From assembly GCA_033675545.1 (NCBI GenBank), contig JAWDGP010006885.1, positions 1 through 64,000 of the forward strand: DNA of 64,000 bases, given 5' to 3'. Both the position numbers and the translations under genes were made by a program. Source of the DNA: Elysia crispata. Its lineage: Eukaryota; Mollusca; Gastropoda; Plakobranchidae. Positions within the stretch are counted from its first letter, which is position 1; each line of letters starts with the position of its first letter. Shown here piece by piece: positions 1 to 19,400 of the stretch. Below the pieces are notes generated by a model. The model had not been told where the DNA came from. It searched no databases and saw nothing but the letters and a program-made list of their open reading frames with translations.

Positions 1-760
1 AAATTCGATTACATTTTGATAATACTGTATTATTTTGATGATTTATAGGGATCATTTCGATTCTACAGCATGTCTATTGTATTAGTATAGAGAAAGAAAA
101 AATGGAAATCTTTCTACCGTTTTGAATTTTTTTTTTAATTTCGAATTCTATTCTATTGTAATATTTAATTATGCTAGATTTGTAGAGATAGAAATTAAGA
201 GGATTTTGTCACCCCTATTTAATTATTCAATATTGATTCACCATCTTTGTGGCAGTTGGCTATTCCATGTTATGTTCCCAACACATATCACCCACGCATT
301 ATTATCAATTCGGCAATAAGGGTTTATGTTTCTATTACTGTAAAATGGAGTTCAATATTTCTTTTGTATAAAAATGACGGATCTTAAACTCTGTGCAAAT
401 TGCAATGAATTGAAATTACTTGATGAATACCATAAACACATACGAAAACCTATTAAAAACAAGACATTTATCAAAAACAACAAAGACAGATAAAAAAAAA
501 AAGAGTGTTATCTGAATTTATTCAGAGAAATCCAAATTATAAAAATATAAAAAGAAATCATTATAACACACATTGTTTTCTAAAATAATTAAAAAGACAC
601 ATACCAGTCTTTTAAAAATAACGTCAGTGAAACTTATGTATATAACATAAACGAATATGACATTTTCATTAAAAGAGATAATACATATAGGGGCATTGCC
701 TGTTAAATGAACTTTAATTTGTTTGACTTTCAGCTCACATTTCATTACAATAAAAGACAA

Positions 761-7871
<7,111 letters not shown>

Positions 7872-8439
7872 CTTCAAAAAAAGATTTTGCGGGTGCCTAT
7901 TAGTCGTTTTTTCTTTGTCAGGCTGTGTTTACACTTACAAGTAGTAGTTCGTACATTAACTTTTTCTTTTTTTTTTCTTGAGGGGGGTGGGGATAGATCT
8001 CTTTGCATTCCTGAAGCGGGAACTTGCTTACAGCAGGATTTTTCTCCTGAAACTAAAATTCCCGTTATAGTCATGTTTTATTTATTTTAAGCACATCACT
8101 AGAGTGGTCTCGCTTATTGAATCTGTATAGCTTATCACTGTCTGCCTCTGGCCTTACACTTCGTTTCCTTCTGTTTTGTCTCCTCTTCTCTGATGTTGGC
8201 AATTAATGTCTAGTGGTCAATCAGCCCCAATTGCTGCAAAGAAAGAGACAATTGTGCGCGACGGTCTAAAAGAGGTGACAGTAGAGAAGTTTTACAGTAC
8301 TGGAGGTGTCTGAGAGACGAGCAGAATTCTCGCTCGGATTGAGAGAACGTGGCATTACCTAAACTAGCTGTGATAAAGACAGGGTTAGATTTCTTTACAA
8401 ATAAAAAAAAATAGGAGACGACGTAGAAAGTTGTCAACT

Positions 8440-8940
8440 TGATAGTTATTAAACCCTAAAACAATTTTGGCTGGTTTTAATAGAAAGGAGGGAACACAGA
8501 CGCGGGCTAATTCTTCTTCACAGAACACCCCCCCCCCCCCCCCTGAGGAGGCTGCACAACCACTGGACGAGCCACAGCATTCCTGTCCCACAACTCATCT
8601 TCCCGGGTCTGACGGCACGTGCCCCCAGGTGCGCACGTCAGGGCCTCAATTATAAGTGCGGCAACCGAATTTCTCCGCAGATACCCCTGTTTCCTGCATG
8701 CAACAACTGAAAGGGGTTAGTTAGAAATCAATGGTTTATTTGGCGGAAAGTCTAAAACTGTCCTTACCCACAGGTCTGGAGGTGAGAAGAAAACTGGACG
8801 CTGCTACTTGACTTCCCTCCAACAGTGAACGGACAGAGGTGCTTTAGGCAGAACTATCCCGTTCATCGTGAATTAAACGCAGTGGAAACTGAGGCTACGG
8901 GGAAAATACGTGTAGTACGATGTACTAATTGACATAGAAG
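8440..8940. promoter_or_regulatory. CpG-containing, less AT-rich block; possible promoter of the minus-strand gene
   Basis: This block is clearly richer in G+C and CpG than its surroundings. It carries a C17-18 run (8526-8543) and the 10-bp palindrome GGCACGTGCC at 8614-8623, which contains an E-box CACGTG. It lies just upstream of the first exon found for the minus-strand gene, so it may be its promoter or first exon. That role is inference from composition and position only. Confidence 0.22.
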
Positions 8941-9704
8941 AGAAGAGTAGCATGAAGAAACGCGCACTCGAAGATAAAGACTTTCTTAGAACTTCTTTTT
9001 TAAGGGAGAAGAGCACTTCAGTACAAAGTTTAAAATAATTCTTCCAGTCAAGGAACTCGACAAATCATTATGTTTTATAAAGTCATTTCAAGGTGGAGAC
9101 CATAATGATTGATTATGGAACATTTGAAAAAAGAAACCTATGGAAATCAAAATAACTTTCTTAAATTATTTTTAGTCAGATCAAGGTAACTTGCCCTGCC
9201 ACAGTGAAAAAGTATTCAACAAACCTTAGGTTTAGACAGAAACTATTTTCATTGAGCTGAAAATAAGAAAGGAATTGTTGAACAGATTTATTGCTTTTAT
9301 CAACATACCTTGTCATTATCACCAATGTAACTAGATGTATTCAAGCTAGAACATTGATTTGAGATGCCTGTATGATTGTGTGCTTTGCCTATGACGTAAT
9401 GACGAACGTATTCTTTTACTATATTTCTGGGGCATATTTATAGTCTTTGTGTGATAATCAAGACTGTAGGTAAATTATGTAAGAACACATCGATAATTAT
9501 AAAGTACAGTGTATTTTTGGTGCACTATATTGGTGTGTGCTCAAGGAAAATTCTGGACGAGCGATTTTTTGGTGTGAACGCAGGATTACCGGGGGTGGGG
9601 GCAGGACAGAGCCACACTATTCGCTATTCGATTCAGACTGCCTTTACCTCTAATCTAAGGAGGCAAATTATACTCAGGGGAAGCTGATGCCATAGTGCTG
9701 TGCT

Positions 9705-9963
<259 letters not shown>

Positions 9964-10157
9964 TTTTCTGTTTCTCTTTCTCGCTTCCTAGTTTCCAATG
10001 GATTCAGAGATACACAGAGTGAAATGGGCAAATTTCTTTCTTCTGTTGTTAAAGTCAGGCTCATTTTTATCTTTGAAGTAGTGATACATGATAAAACAAA
10101 AAATATTATCGGCGATACAGTGTTAATAATGCCCATGCTTGTGAAGACAGTTTTTTC

Positions 10158-10258
10158 ATCATCTTCATCATCTTCATCATCCTAATCATCATCATTATCA
10201 TCATCATCACCATCATCATCATTATCACCATCATCATCATTATCATCATCATAATCAA
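10158..10258. repeat. Imperfect (ATC)n trinucleotide repeat
   Basis: Repeated ATC with ATT and TTC variants. The opposite strand reads as Asp-rich or Met-rich low complexity with no supporting flanks. Confidence 0.8.
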
Positions 10259-10674
10259 TGTAATGATCGTCTTCATCCTCAAAATCAGTATCTTTTTCGT
10301 CGTTCTCTCCACTCCTGGCCCTTTCTTTACTTCCATAGACTTTACACTGGAGTCTGGATAAATACCTCAGGACCAAAAAAGTTAGTTGACTGTAGGCAAA
10401 AGTTGGCTTTAAATATTGCAATTTAATTTGTAAAGAAATACAAAATAGTGCTGGCAAACAAAGTTGACTTGAAGCAAAAGTTTCCCTTAGGTGTTGAATG
10501 TATATGGACTCCTCTGTACTTTTAGTAATACTTTCTCGTTAGCCAGGCTTTCCTCTTTTTATTCAACTGATTTTCATCTTTGAATCATTTTCTCACTCCT
10601 GTAACTCCATTGCGCCCCTATGGTTCGAAGTAAAAAAAAAAGCAGTTGGAATTCTTTTGTAATAAGTTAAAATT

Positions 10675-10869
10675 ATGAATGCGGTTTTGTGTCAAGGTGG
10701 TTTGTGCACCACAAAAGCTGGGCTTGATCAGTTATATAAAAATGGAAAAGCAGAAAATCTTAAAGATCAGATTCGATATAGAAAATTAGTGATGGGGGCA
10801 AGAGGACTTAAGACTGACAGGTACTGCTGCAAATCTTTACCAGACTTTGCTTGGAAAGATATGCAATGA
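10675..10869 (+). pseudogene. Unrecognised 64-residue ORF, possibly a transposon remnant
   Basis: The frame contains LCTTKAGLDQLYKNGK followed by LKDQIRYRKLVMGARG, which has the look of short basic segments found in transposon-encoded proteins, but I cannot name a family. It ends just before a perfect 13-bp hairpin at 10873-10903. No splice signal or upstream coding sequence supports a host gene. Confidence 0.22.
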
Positions 10870-10872
10870 ACC

Positions 10873-10903
10873 ATGAACCCCCCTCTAAAAGAGGGGGGTT
10901 CAT
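10873..10903. repeat. Perfect 13-bp inverted repeat with 5-nt loop
   Basis: ATGAACCCCCCTC, loop TAAAA, GAGGGGGGTTCAT. The arms are exactly complementary and unusually GC-rich for this AT-rich region. No terminator role is implied in a eukaryote. Confidence 0.9.
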
Positions 10904-13023
10904 TAAGCAAAAGACAATCATTCAAAATTAAAGTTCTGATGATGATTATTAAATACAATGCTGTTACGGTGAAAATAAATTTGACAGAAACTGTTGCTTG
11001 ATGTTGTTGTTGGGTTCAAGGTTTATTTAGTAAAACAAACAGAAAACGCTGCAAGGTACAAACAGTATAGATACTTTCATTAGCGAAGTGTACAGGTAGG
11101 TAGTCAACAAAAAAGTGACACTGATGCAGGTACATAGTATGTCTGGCAAAAGAGGTAGTGAGACCGAGAGGTAAGCAGAGTGGGAAAAACCATAGGTGCG
11201 GCTTAAAAAAACATATACACGGAACAGAAACCTTCACAATTTAAAAGAAACGAAAATTTCTGTTTATACTTTATAATTTTTTAAAGTTGCAGGCTCAAAT
11301 TGTTTTCATTTAACAAAATATTGATATTTTCAGGCTTGCTAATTCCTTTACATGAATTGGTTCTCAATTTATATTTTGAAAACTGTAATGTATTTTGTCT
11401 CTTATGTAATACTTTCTTTTACAGTCATTCAGTTTCAGCTTTAATGTAAGCGTGTATTGAACCTCAGTTTATCATGGGAGTTTTCTACAACTATCAAAAT
11501 CATAATGCTTTATCATGTATACATTTGAAAATATATGTTCAATCATAATTCATCTGTGACTATTAATTTTTTACTTCTATCATTGACTTACAATGCAGTT
11601 TTGAAATAGAAACAGTGGTCAAATTATCAAATAGATAGCATAATCAGGTTCAGCATCTAAAAAACCATAAACTCCGAAAGTTTCATTACTCTAGTACGAA
11701 AACTGTGTTTTTTATGATATAATTTCTACAATATGATTCGCTTTTTTACCAATTTTCTTCCAAGGCGCAAAATTTGGCGCTATGCCAATTTTGGTTTTCT
11801 CTATCTTTTCAAAATGGCTTTCTAGGTTGCTGACAAAAATTGAGTCAACTAAATACAACATTGTATATTAGCAAACTAAGTATTGAAACAATCTGAAGAA
11901 TATGTGTTTTTTTACGATGGTCCAAAAGTGCCTCATCTAGAGTATTTGCTTGTAATGTTGATATGCCACAAGTGTTTTTGGCCATATTTCATGACCAATA
12001 AATTCTTTTGTTTACTTTTTATCTCCGTGAAATTTCGTATGTGTATAGTCATTGTCTTGGACTTTGTAAATATGTCCTTTTTTGTTTCATAAGATTTAAC
12101 AAATGACTTTTATATGTCCTTAAAAACAACCCGATGCACGCAATTTGTTTTGTGTCGTTATGCGCAAAATTGAAACAGCTGTAAAACTTTTATTTACCAA
12201 CAGATTTTGATGAAATTTGTTGGAAATTTCATATTTTAACAAGATCTTTACAGTACAATTGGGTATATTCAAATTTGCTGGGGTGAAAAATCACTTTGTG
12301 GTACCTAGTAATACACCGAATTCAAGAAATCACGCATTTTTGTAGCTCTCTACCAATGTGAATGGTTATCCTGCTTATATTTTTTATTATTAAATTTGTG
12401 TATGTGTGTCTTTTGTTTGTTTGGTTTTTTTTATGGGGGGTATAGTGTGGATTTTTTAATGTTTTTGTTGTTGTTTGTTTTTATTGCTGTTGTTTTTTTC
12501 TTTTAAGCCAAAATTATTTTTTTTTTATTCTAGTAAGAGAAAACGATAAAAGGGCAACATAAGTCAGTAAGAAGAATGGCGTTTGTTTCAAATCCCTACA
12601 TCAAGAGAGTGCGCCCCTGATGATTTGTTTGGACATTTTATGATAACGCCTGAGCTTCAATTCCATTCCTCAGTCTAGACTAAGAAGGTGCTCCATCTCT
12701 CTGTTCCATCCCCAACTGAATATTGAAACGGTTACTTCATGATTTTTTACCAATGGAATCTCTTTTATGATTTCGTAAGCTAAATTTTCGGGCTCTTACA
12801 GCCTTTCATGTTTGTTTCTAATCTATTCTTAAGAAGTTGAAAAGGAAGGAGAAAGAAAGAACGAGCAGGATAAGCCGGAGCGGGAGGAGAAAAGGATGTA
12901 GAAGAAGGAAAGGGAGAGCAGGAAAAAAAAAAAAACATTAAGTGGAAAAGATAGAGAAAAAAGGGAAAAGATAAAGAAACAAACCTTTGCATTTTCCCTT
13001 ACTTCCCCCCCCCCCCCCACACC

Positions 13024-13140
<117 letters not shown>

Positions 13141-14339
13141 TCTTTTATTTTCTCACCCTCTTTCTTTGTGACACATATTCACTCTTTTGCTTGCTTTCTT
13201 GCACTAACATGCAAAATAATTTTTTATGTGATAATAATAAAGCTCATTGTTCTTTAATTGATTAATTCATTCGAATAAATCGGAATACAAGTCATAAAGC
13301 ACAGTCGTAACAAAAAGTTTTAATTTAGTACTTTTATAATCTATAAGTCTAGAGTTTAAATATTTTTTTCAGTACGGTAATCATCAAGTAGTCGACGGAT
13401 TAGATGATCTTAAGCGTAAAAAGCCTAAATAATAGATTCACTTACACTTGATGATGAAAACAACGATGGGAATTTCAAATACAATGACTTGTTTAGTAGT
13501 TGTGTTTAAGACTGCACAAGGAAAAACTACTTATGATATCAGATCAGTAACAGAATTTTAATGATGTAAAAATGAGAAATTTTCAACTTTAGCCTCAAGG
13601 TTAAGTCATATAAATCTAAATCCTCACCTTGAGAATAAATAATACTCTGGTACCCTCTTGATTTTTAAATCACTGTTTACGGACAGTTAAATCCAAGCTT
13701 TATCTAACTTCAGTCTAAGAGGTTTCGAGCTGAAGTCTAGATTAAAATCACAAGACCAGTCCAATTATCGAAATTGATTCGTTTTCATTATTTATCTCAT
13801 AAAAATCAAATATCAATTTTGAATTGATTTCTAAAATTCAAATTAAATTTTCTTTAGTTATTCCGACCGTTACTTCGTGAATATTATGCTTTTCATTACC
13901 TGTTTCAACGGAATAAACTTCATATCTATAAAGTTTCTTAGGTAAGATTAAAAGTGCACGGCGATCCTTTTGCAGCCAAACAAAATAGGCGGAGAGAGGA
14001 TTACGATTCAAGAATTTCGATGTGAGCCATAGTTCTAGGGGTCGACGGGCTAAGTTTCTGTTAATTTTGTTTTACAATAAAATATTGAAGTTTTAGACCT
14101 ACTACGATCATAAAGTTATTCGTTTCTATCATATCTTGTAGATCTATCAGTCTAATGGCAATTTGAGGCCCTTTCCATCCCAAAAAAATTCATGTTTTGT
14201 ATAAAATTAAATTGGTGCGCACCTCTTAATCTACTCTTTAGATCTCATATTAAATAGTCAAACACTTCGAGGTTTGAAATCACACAATCGTATCTCAAAC
14301 TTTATTAAATGTTGTGGATTTAGAATTGATTACATTATA

Positions 14340-14420
14340 ATAACCAAAACCATTGTGTAATTGAACTAAATTTTATCTCTGATCGAGCGCAAATAGTTTG
14401 AATATCATAATAAAAACTGG

Positions 14421-14471
<51 letters not shown>

Positions 14472-14920
14472 TTGGTTGTTGTTTTTTTGTTGTTTCTCGT
14501 TTTGTTTTTTTTGTTGTTTTGTTTTGTTTTTTAAATGACGACTGCTGGAACCCTTTGGGAAATAACCCCATGGCCCTTTAAAGGTAAAATGTTCTTATGA
14601 GCACATTACATAGGAAGCATCTATGATACGAAACACCTTATTCAAAGAGTTCGACTAAGACCGTAGAACAAGGTATAGGCACTTTTTTATGTCTTTTGCC
14701 ATTTAAAACTACCAACATTATGATCCCAAATTAATTATGTAATTGGATTAAATTTGTTCATGATCGTACGTTTTCATTTTTTTTCTTTTAATGACGATTG
14801 TTTGTAGCCTTTTGCGGAATAGCCCATAACCCTTTAAAGGCAACTGTTCTTGTAAGCTGCACGCACCATACAAAAACCTTATTCAAAGAGTTTTACTTAC
14901 CCTACACCGAAAAACATGTT
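14340..14920. repeat. Diverged duplicated segment with a (GTT)n insertion
   Basis: Blocks at 14350-14660 (GTGTAATTGAACTAAATTT, AAATGACGACTGCTGGA, CCCTTTAAAGGTAAAATG, CCTTATTCAAAGAGTT) recur in order at 14735-14900 (ATGTAATTGGATTAAATTT, TAATGACGATTGTTTG, CCCTTTAAAGGCAACTG, CCTTATTCAAAGAGTT). The first copy also contains about 17 GTT units at 14421-14470, which explains the length difference. Confidence 0.75.
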
Positions 14921-14929
14921 ACTGGTTTG

Positions 14930-16170
14930 CCAACTCTATAAAGCGTTTAAGGTGGAGTGATCCATGTCCATTTTTGCGACCGGTATTGAAAATGTGACCT
15001 CCCAGCGGCCATTTCGTTTCGTTAAAAGTACTCAACGAATGGTTTACTCGTGTAAAAATTCTTCTGTAGGCCTAGAAAGTATTGCAATTTTTAAAAAGTC
15101 AATTATCCCGATCTATATTAATTTTGAGGAGGAAGCGTGTTTTTCGGATATGCGCCTTTGTAAGAAGATTAAATTGGAAAATAAATGTTTTAATACATTC
15201 CGTCATTATTAAGAATTACATGCTGATAGATGGACGCAGCTTCAAAATCACGATACCATAATCGAGTAAGTCGAAAATAACTGCACTCATTTTAAAAAGG
15301 TTACTGGTAAAACTATGATTCTCTCAAAGTCTCGAGCACTCTTCAAGACTTACTGGAGCCTTCAGTCGTCCAGAGTCTACAGGACCGTCTACAGTACAAA
15401 ACCAATTACAAATTTTAGATCTGGAATCTAGATCCTCTATTTAGCTCATGGTGGTCAAGCTTGGAACTCTTATAATTTGCCTTTGTAGCTATTTCTAAAG
15501 TGATGTAGATTGTGTATTTAGATCGACACACACAAGTCAAAAGCATACAAAATTCTTGATAGGCCTTATAAATAATTATAATAACCCAGTCAGCCACGGT
15601 CAGATTGCTGTTTGATGTACATTCAATCTCTAGAATCTAGTCTAGACTCAAGCTCTTTCACAGATTAATATAAATGTTAGTCTTATGACAAATAAAAATA
15701 TTTTATATCTAGATGTAGTCCAGACTTCATACTCTGATACCAGCTGGCCTAAAATTAATTGATCTGGAAGAGGTATGTCACTAGCCAAGTCTCCTCACAA
15801 AATGTTAAATTTAACTGTATATTACTTTTGCACATTATGTCGTTATAGTGCTAAGTGTGCTGCAATTAGATCAATGTGTTGTGCTTTACAAAACCTAGTC
15901 TTTGAATCCTTTATAGGTGCATTTTGAAAGTTCATTGTTAGCCCAAAAACTATCTGTATTGCATGGCCATTTTTGCAGATCATTCAGAGATTGTGCAGTC
16001 CCCATCAAGTAGGCTGAGTGTAACTAGTTTACCTTCTAAGTAAGTTTAAGGGGTACTGTACTCTCTCTCCCCTCAATTTTTTTTTTTTAACTGCATGTTA
16101 CTTGTTAGGGTTGAAGAGAAGGATGAAGGAGCTCCAACATAAGTGTTGTTTGAAACTGCATAAAACATTA
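14930..16170. other. Intergenic region upstream of INTS3
   Basis: No exon or RNA gene is supportable. Several copies of the palindrome-like word TCTAGATC/GATCTAGA occur between 15415 and 15720. The INTS3 promoter and leader exon probably lie in or near this stretch, but I could not place them. Confidence 0.4.
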
Positions 16171-16179
16171 ATGGCAATC

Positions 16180-16291
16180 GGAAAGAGTTCCTTTTAGGTA
16201 CGGACTAATTTACACAGTAGGAAACACACTATAGGGTTGCTACTGTTTCTTCTATGTAAAAAACCGTCTATACCTAAAAGGTACTCTTTCC
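16180..16291. mobile_element. 112-bp MITE with 21-bp terminal inverted repeats and 8-bp target duplication
   Basis: The ends read GGAAAGAGTTCCTTTTAGGTA and, in reverse complement, the same with one change (GGAAAGAGTACC...). The element is flanked on both sides by the exact 8-mer TGGCAATC (16172-16179 and 16292-16299). An 8-bp duplication fits hAT, P or Merlin superfamilies; ends starting GG favour Merlin-like. It is non-autonomous with no coding capacity, about 0.2 kb upstream of the INTS3 start. Confidence 0.8.
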
Positions 16292-16456
16292 TGGCAATCA
16301 ATGGAAAGCTAGTAAGTGGGGTTGCGTGGCGCTTTTAATCACGATGATTTTCTTTCATTAATCCAACTGTCACCTTAAAGATATGCTTGTTCAAAGTGTT
16401 ATAGTTTAAACAAATTTTAATGTAAACACCTAACTCTTTCAAAAATATTCTCTCCA

Positions 16457-16494
16457 GATATTTAATGAAGGAATGATGGCCTAGGATAACAGGC
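16457..16494 (+). promoter_or_regulatory. INTS3: Probable INTS3 5' leader segment with two minimal upstream ORFs
   Basis: A pyrimidine-rich CTCTCCAG just before 16457 looks like an acceptor, so this stretch may be the 5' part of the first coding exon. It contains two tiny overlapping upstream ORFs: ATG at 16465 (Met-Lys-Glu-stop) and ATG at 16473 (Met-Met-Ala-stop, ending 16484), 11-19 nt upstream of the INTS3 start. Whether they are transcribed depends on where the leader exon begins, which is inferred. Confidence 0.35.
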
Positions 16495-19400
16495 ATGGAG
16501 TCATCACCTTTAAGGGAAAAAAATTTTTCACGGTTGCTAGCTATAAGCCCAATCGATGTGAAAGATGAACTAGATGAGGTATGGAGTCATTATTTTAACC
16601 TTGCATAAATAGCTGTTGTGAACCAGTATTGATTTCAGTAAACTTAAGTGTTTCTGCAACGCATTCAGAATAATGGGGTATCTCATCTAGGGTTAAAAAA
16701 ACTTGACTCTGTAATCGTTTGTTTTATATCCAATTGACTAAAATATTTTAAAGTTTTTCATCCTCATAAATTGTACTTTTTTCTTCATTTTATCTTTTTC
16801 TTTTGATTTTAAAATCTGCCCTCATAATTGGTGAATACAGAATCCTTTTAAGCGTTGTAGATTAAAGAGCTAAAACTTAAATTATTAAATTGTAATCTGT
16901 CAACATGATTTAGAAAAGTATAGGTCTAGTATTATTTTTTGTAATGTTCATGGACACTAACTTTACCTTGTGCACCTTAATGATACCAATTATCATGAAT
17001 CATTTTCATCATTAAAGGAATTTAAGAGTTGTTAGTGCCCTCTTTTTATTTGTTTTTCAATTTGTCTCTCAACAATTTTTCGTTCCATATACCTTAAAAA
17101 GTTTTTATAGGCACAGAGGTTATTGACATTACAACAAAAATCATGTCATTAATAGACATACATACAAGTGAAATGACAATAATTACAGAACAATCACATA
17201 AAATGAAATTGGTGTGCCAAAGTTAAAATTTCGATTGTAGTTACGTGCACCATGAATGTCAATAGTATATAGTAAAATGTCCATGGTAGAATCTAATCAT
17301 CCTAGTTAATTCTTTGGCTCACAAAAATCAGGTTTCCAGTGGATAGTTTAAATCATCAAGTAAAATTAAAAAGCAGTGAATTACACTCTAAGCTCATTGG
17401 TTTTCTTTGAAACTCTTAGAAACTTGAGAGATGCTACAACATTATTCTGGGACTTATGACAAATTCTACAGAGCGGGAGAATAATGAAGCACTCAATGCT
17501 TACGTAAGTTTATCTCTTAGATGATATCATTCAAATTTTACTTGCCTGTCTTCTTTTGTGCTTTTTAAAAGGTTTAAACTGTCCTCATTGGTTTTCTCTT
17601 ATGCAGCTGCCTAAATATGAATTTTAGAAACTGATTTATTATTAATATTAAGTAATTTTTTTTTCAAGCTGTGGTATACATGGTTTCGTATGAATATAGT
17701 TGAAGTATGAAAGTTGAATACTTGTTTATTCAATTCATTGTTCAAATAATCAATAAAATGAGCTCAAGTTTTTGTTACTTACATTAATTTGTTTTCTTTT
17801 AAAAATGGTAAAAACCTTATTATACAGAAGGTTATGAAATATTTTTTCCACAATATCAGGTATCAAAAAGTACACAACAGCATGATGAGGTGCAGATGGG
17901 CTTTTTGTATGCCATACTTGCTGAACCAAAGATGCAAGTCAAAGTAAGTTAATCTTTTTTTTTCTTTCATTTTATACAAATCTTTCAAAGTATCAAAGTT
18001 GTCAACCTAAAATGTCTGTCAGTTTATTCATTAAGGTTCACTCAATAAATAGAAACTTCACCTAAGAAGAGCTTGAATGGTTATGTGTTTTGCCATTCAC
18101 TAATCAATTTGTACATACATCATTGTAAGGAAAGGGGAAAAATCTTCACATGAGTGCATTGTTTTTTGTTCAGGGATCAGCATACTAAGAGAAATATGTA
18201 AAAATATCTTTTGATTAATATCTCTTGAAGATTCCACTGAACTGTAAAGCTTCTTTGATGTAAAAATGTAAAAGGACTATCAGCTCAAAACACTCCCTTA
18301 ATGATCAATTTTATATTTCAGCTATTTTGGGTGAATTAAAAAAGCACATTTCTTAAAATCTAAAAAGAATGTATATCCTGTATGCACCAGAGCACTGTTT
18401 AAATTTAGTACAATATTTTAATTGTTTCTTTCTTTTTTTTTCTCTTACAGAGTTTCCAAGAGGTAATCTTGGTTGCTCGAGACTCTCTGGCGTGTTTATT
18501 GAATACCACTATTCGGGTTATATATGAAAAATGGTTGAAACTGTTGGATTCAACAAAAGCTCAGGTAAAACATGCTTCTATCACCATTTTGAAAGCTTTC
18601 CATTTTAGATTTCATTGTACATCAAGATTAAATTCTTTGGGATAATCATTTAATTTTTCCCTTTGGGTAGCACAGTAATTTTTTGAAACACTCGTGCACT
18701 GCTTAGTGATAGTCAAATTCTATCTCCTCTCATTTTTTTTTTCATTTAATTTTTGGTAGTCATTTAAGAAAAAAAAAGAAAATCAAATAGTTAGATCAGT
18801 GAATACCTAATAAAAAACTCCCATTATTTTTTTATCTAGATATTATGGCTCTGCAAAGAATTAGTGAAAACAAATAGCCCAGGAGCTGATACTGTCTGTT
18901 TCAGTATTCTTCGCCAGGTTGTTGGTATGTACATTTATTTGATCCTATAGTTAATCTTTGAATAAAATGTCGTGGTTTATATTTCTCTCTAACAGGTACC
19001 TAAATTTTTCAGTATGGTCTTGAATTCATGAATTTTATTTTTTTAATGTGATTTTAATAGCCTAATCAGGAGGCCTATTTGGAGTTTCAAACTGAGATTC
19101 AATTGATCCGTTCAAATACTACCATTCTTATTTCAAGATGGCATATTATTAATCATCAAAGTTTAAAAAAATGTTGTGAATGAAACATAACAGGGACAAT
19201 CAGTCTTAGAAAGCAAGAGTACAAAGAGTTTGTTTTACTGAAGAAAAACTTAATGTAAAGATAAAAATTTTTGCTCGTCATGCACTTTCTAGCTCAAATT
19301 TGAAGTACAATAGTATACTCAGAATTGTGAGAAAAGACTAATTATTTTGAACCCTAACCCGTTTTTCAGCTTCTTTATTTTATTCCTTTTTTTTTTTTTT

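Larger units (their letters stand above)
10340..13015. other. Intergenic AT-rich stretch
   Basis: Apart from the short ORF and hairpin near 10.7-10.9 kb, I see no exon chain, RNA gene or recognisable element. A purine-rich tract (12840-12980) and a C run (13006-13018) precede the next (TC)n array. Confidence 0.5.
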
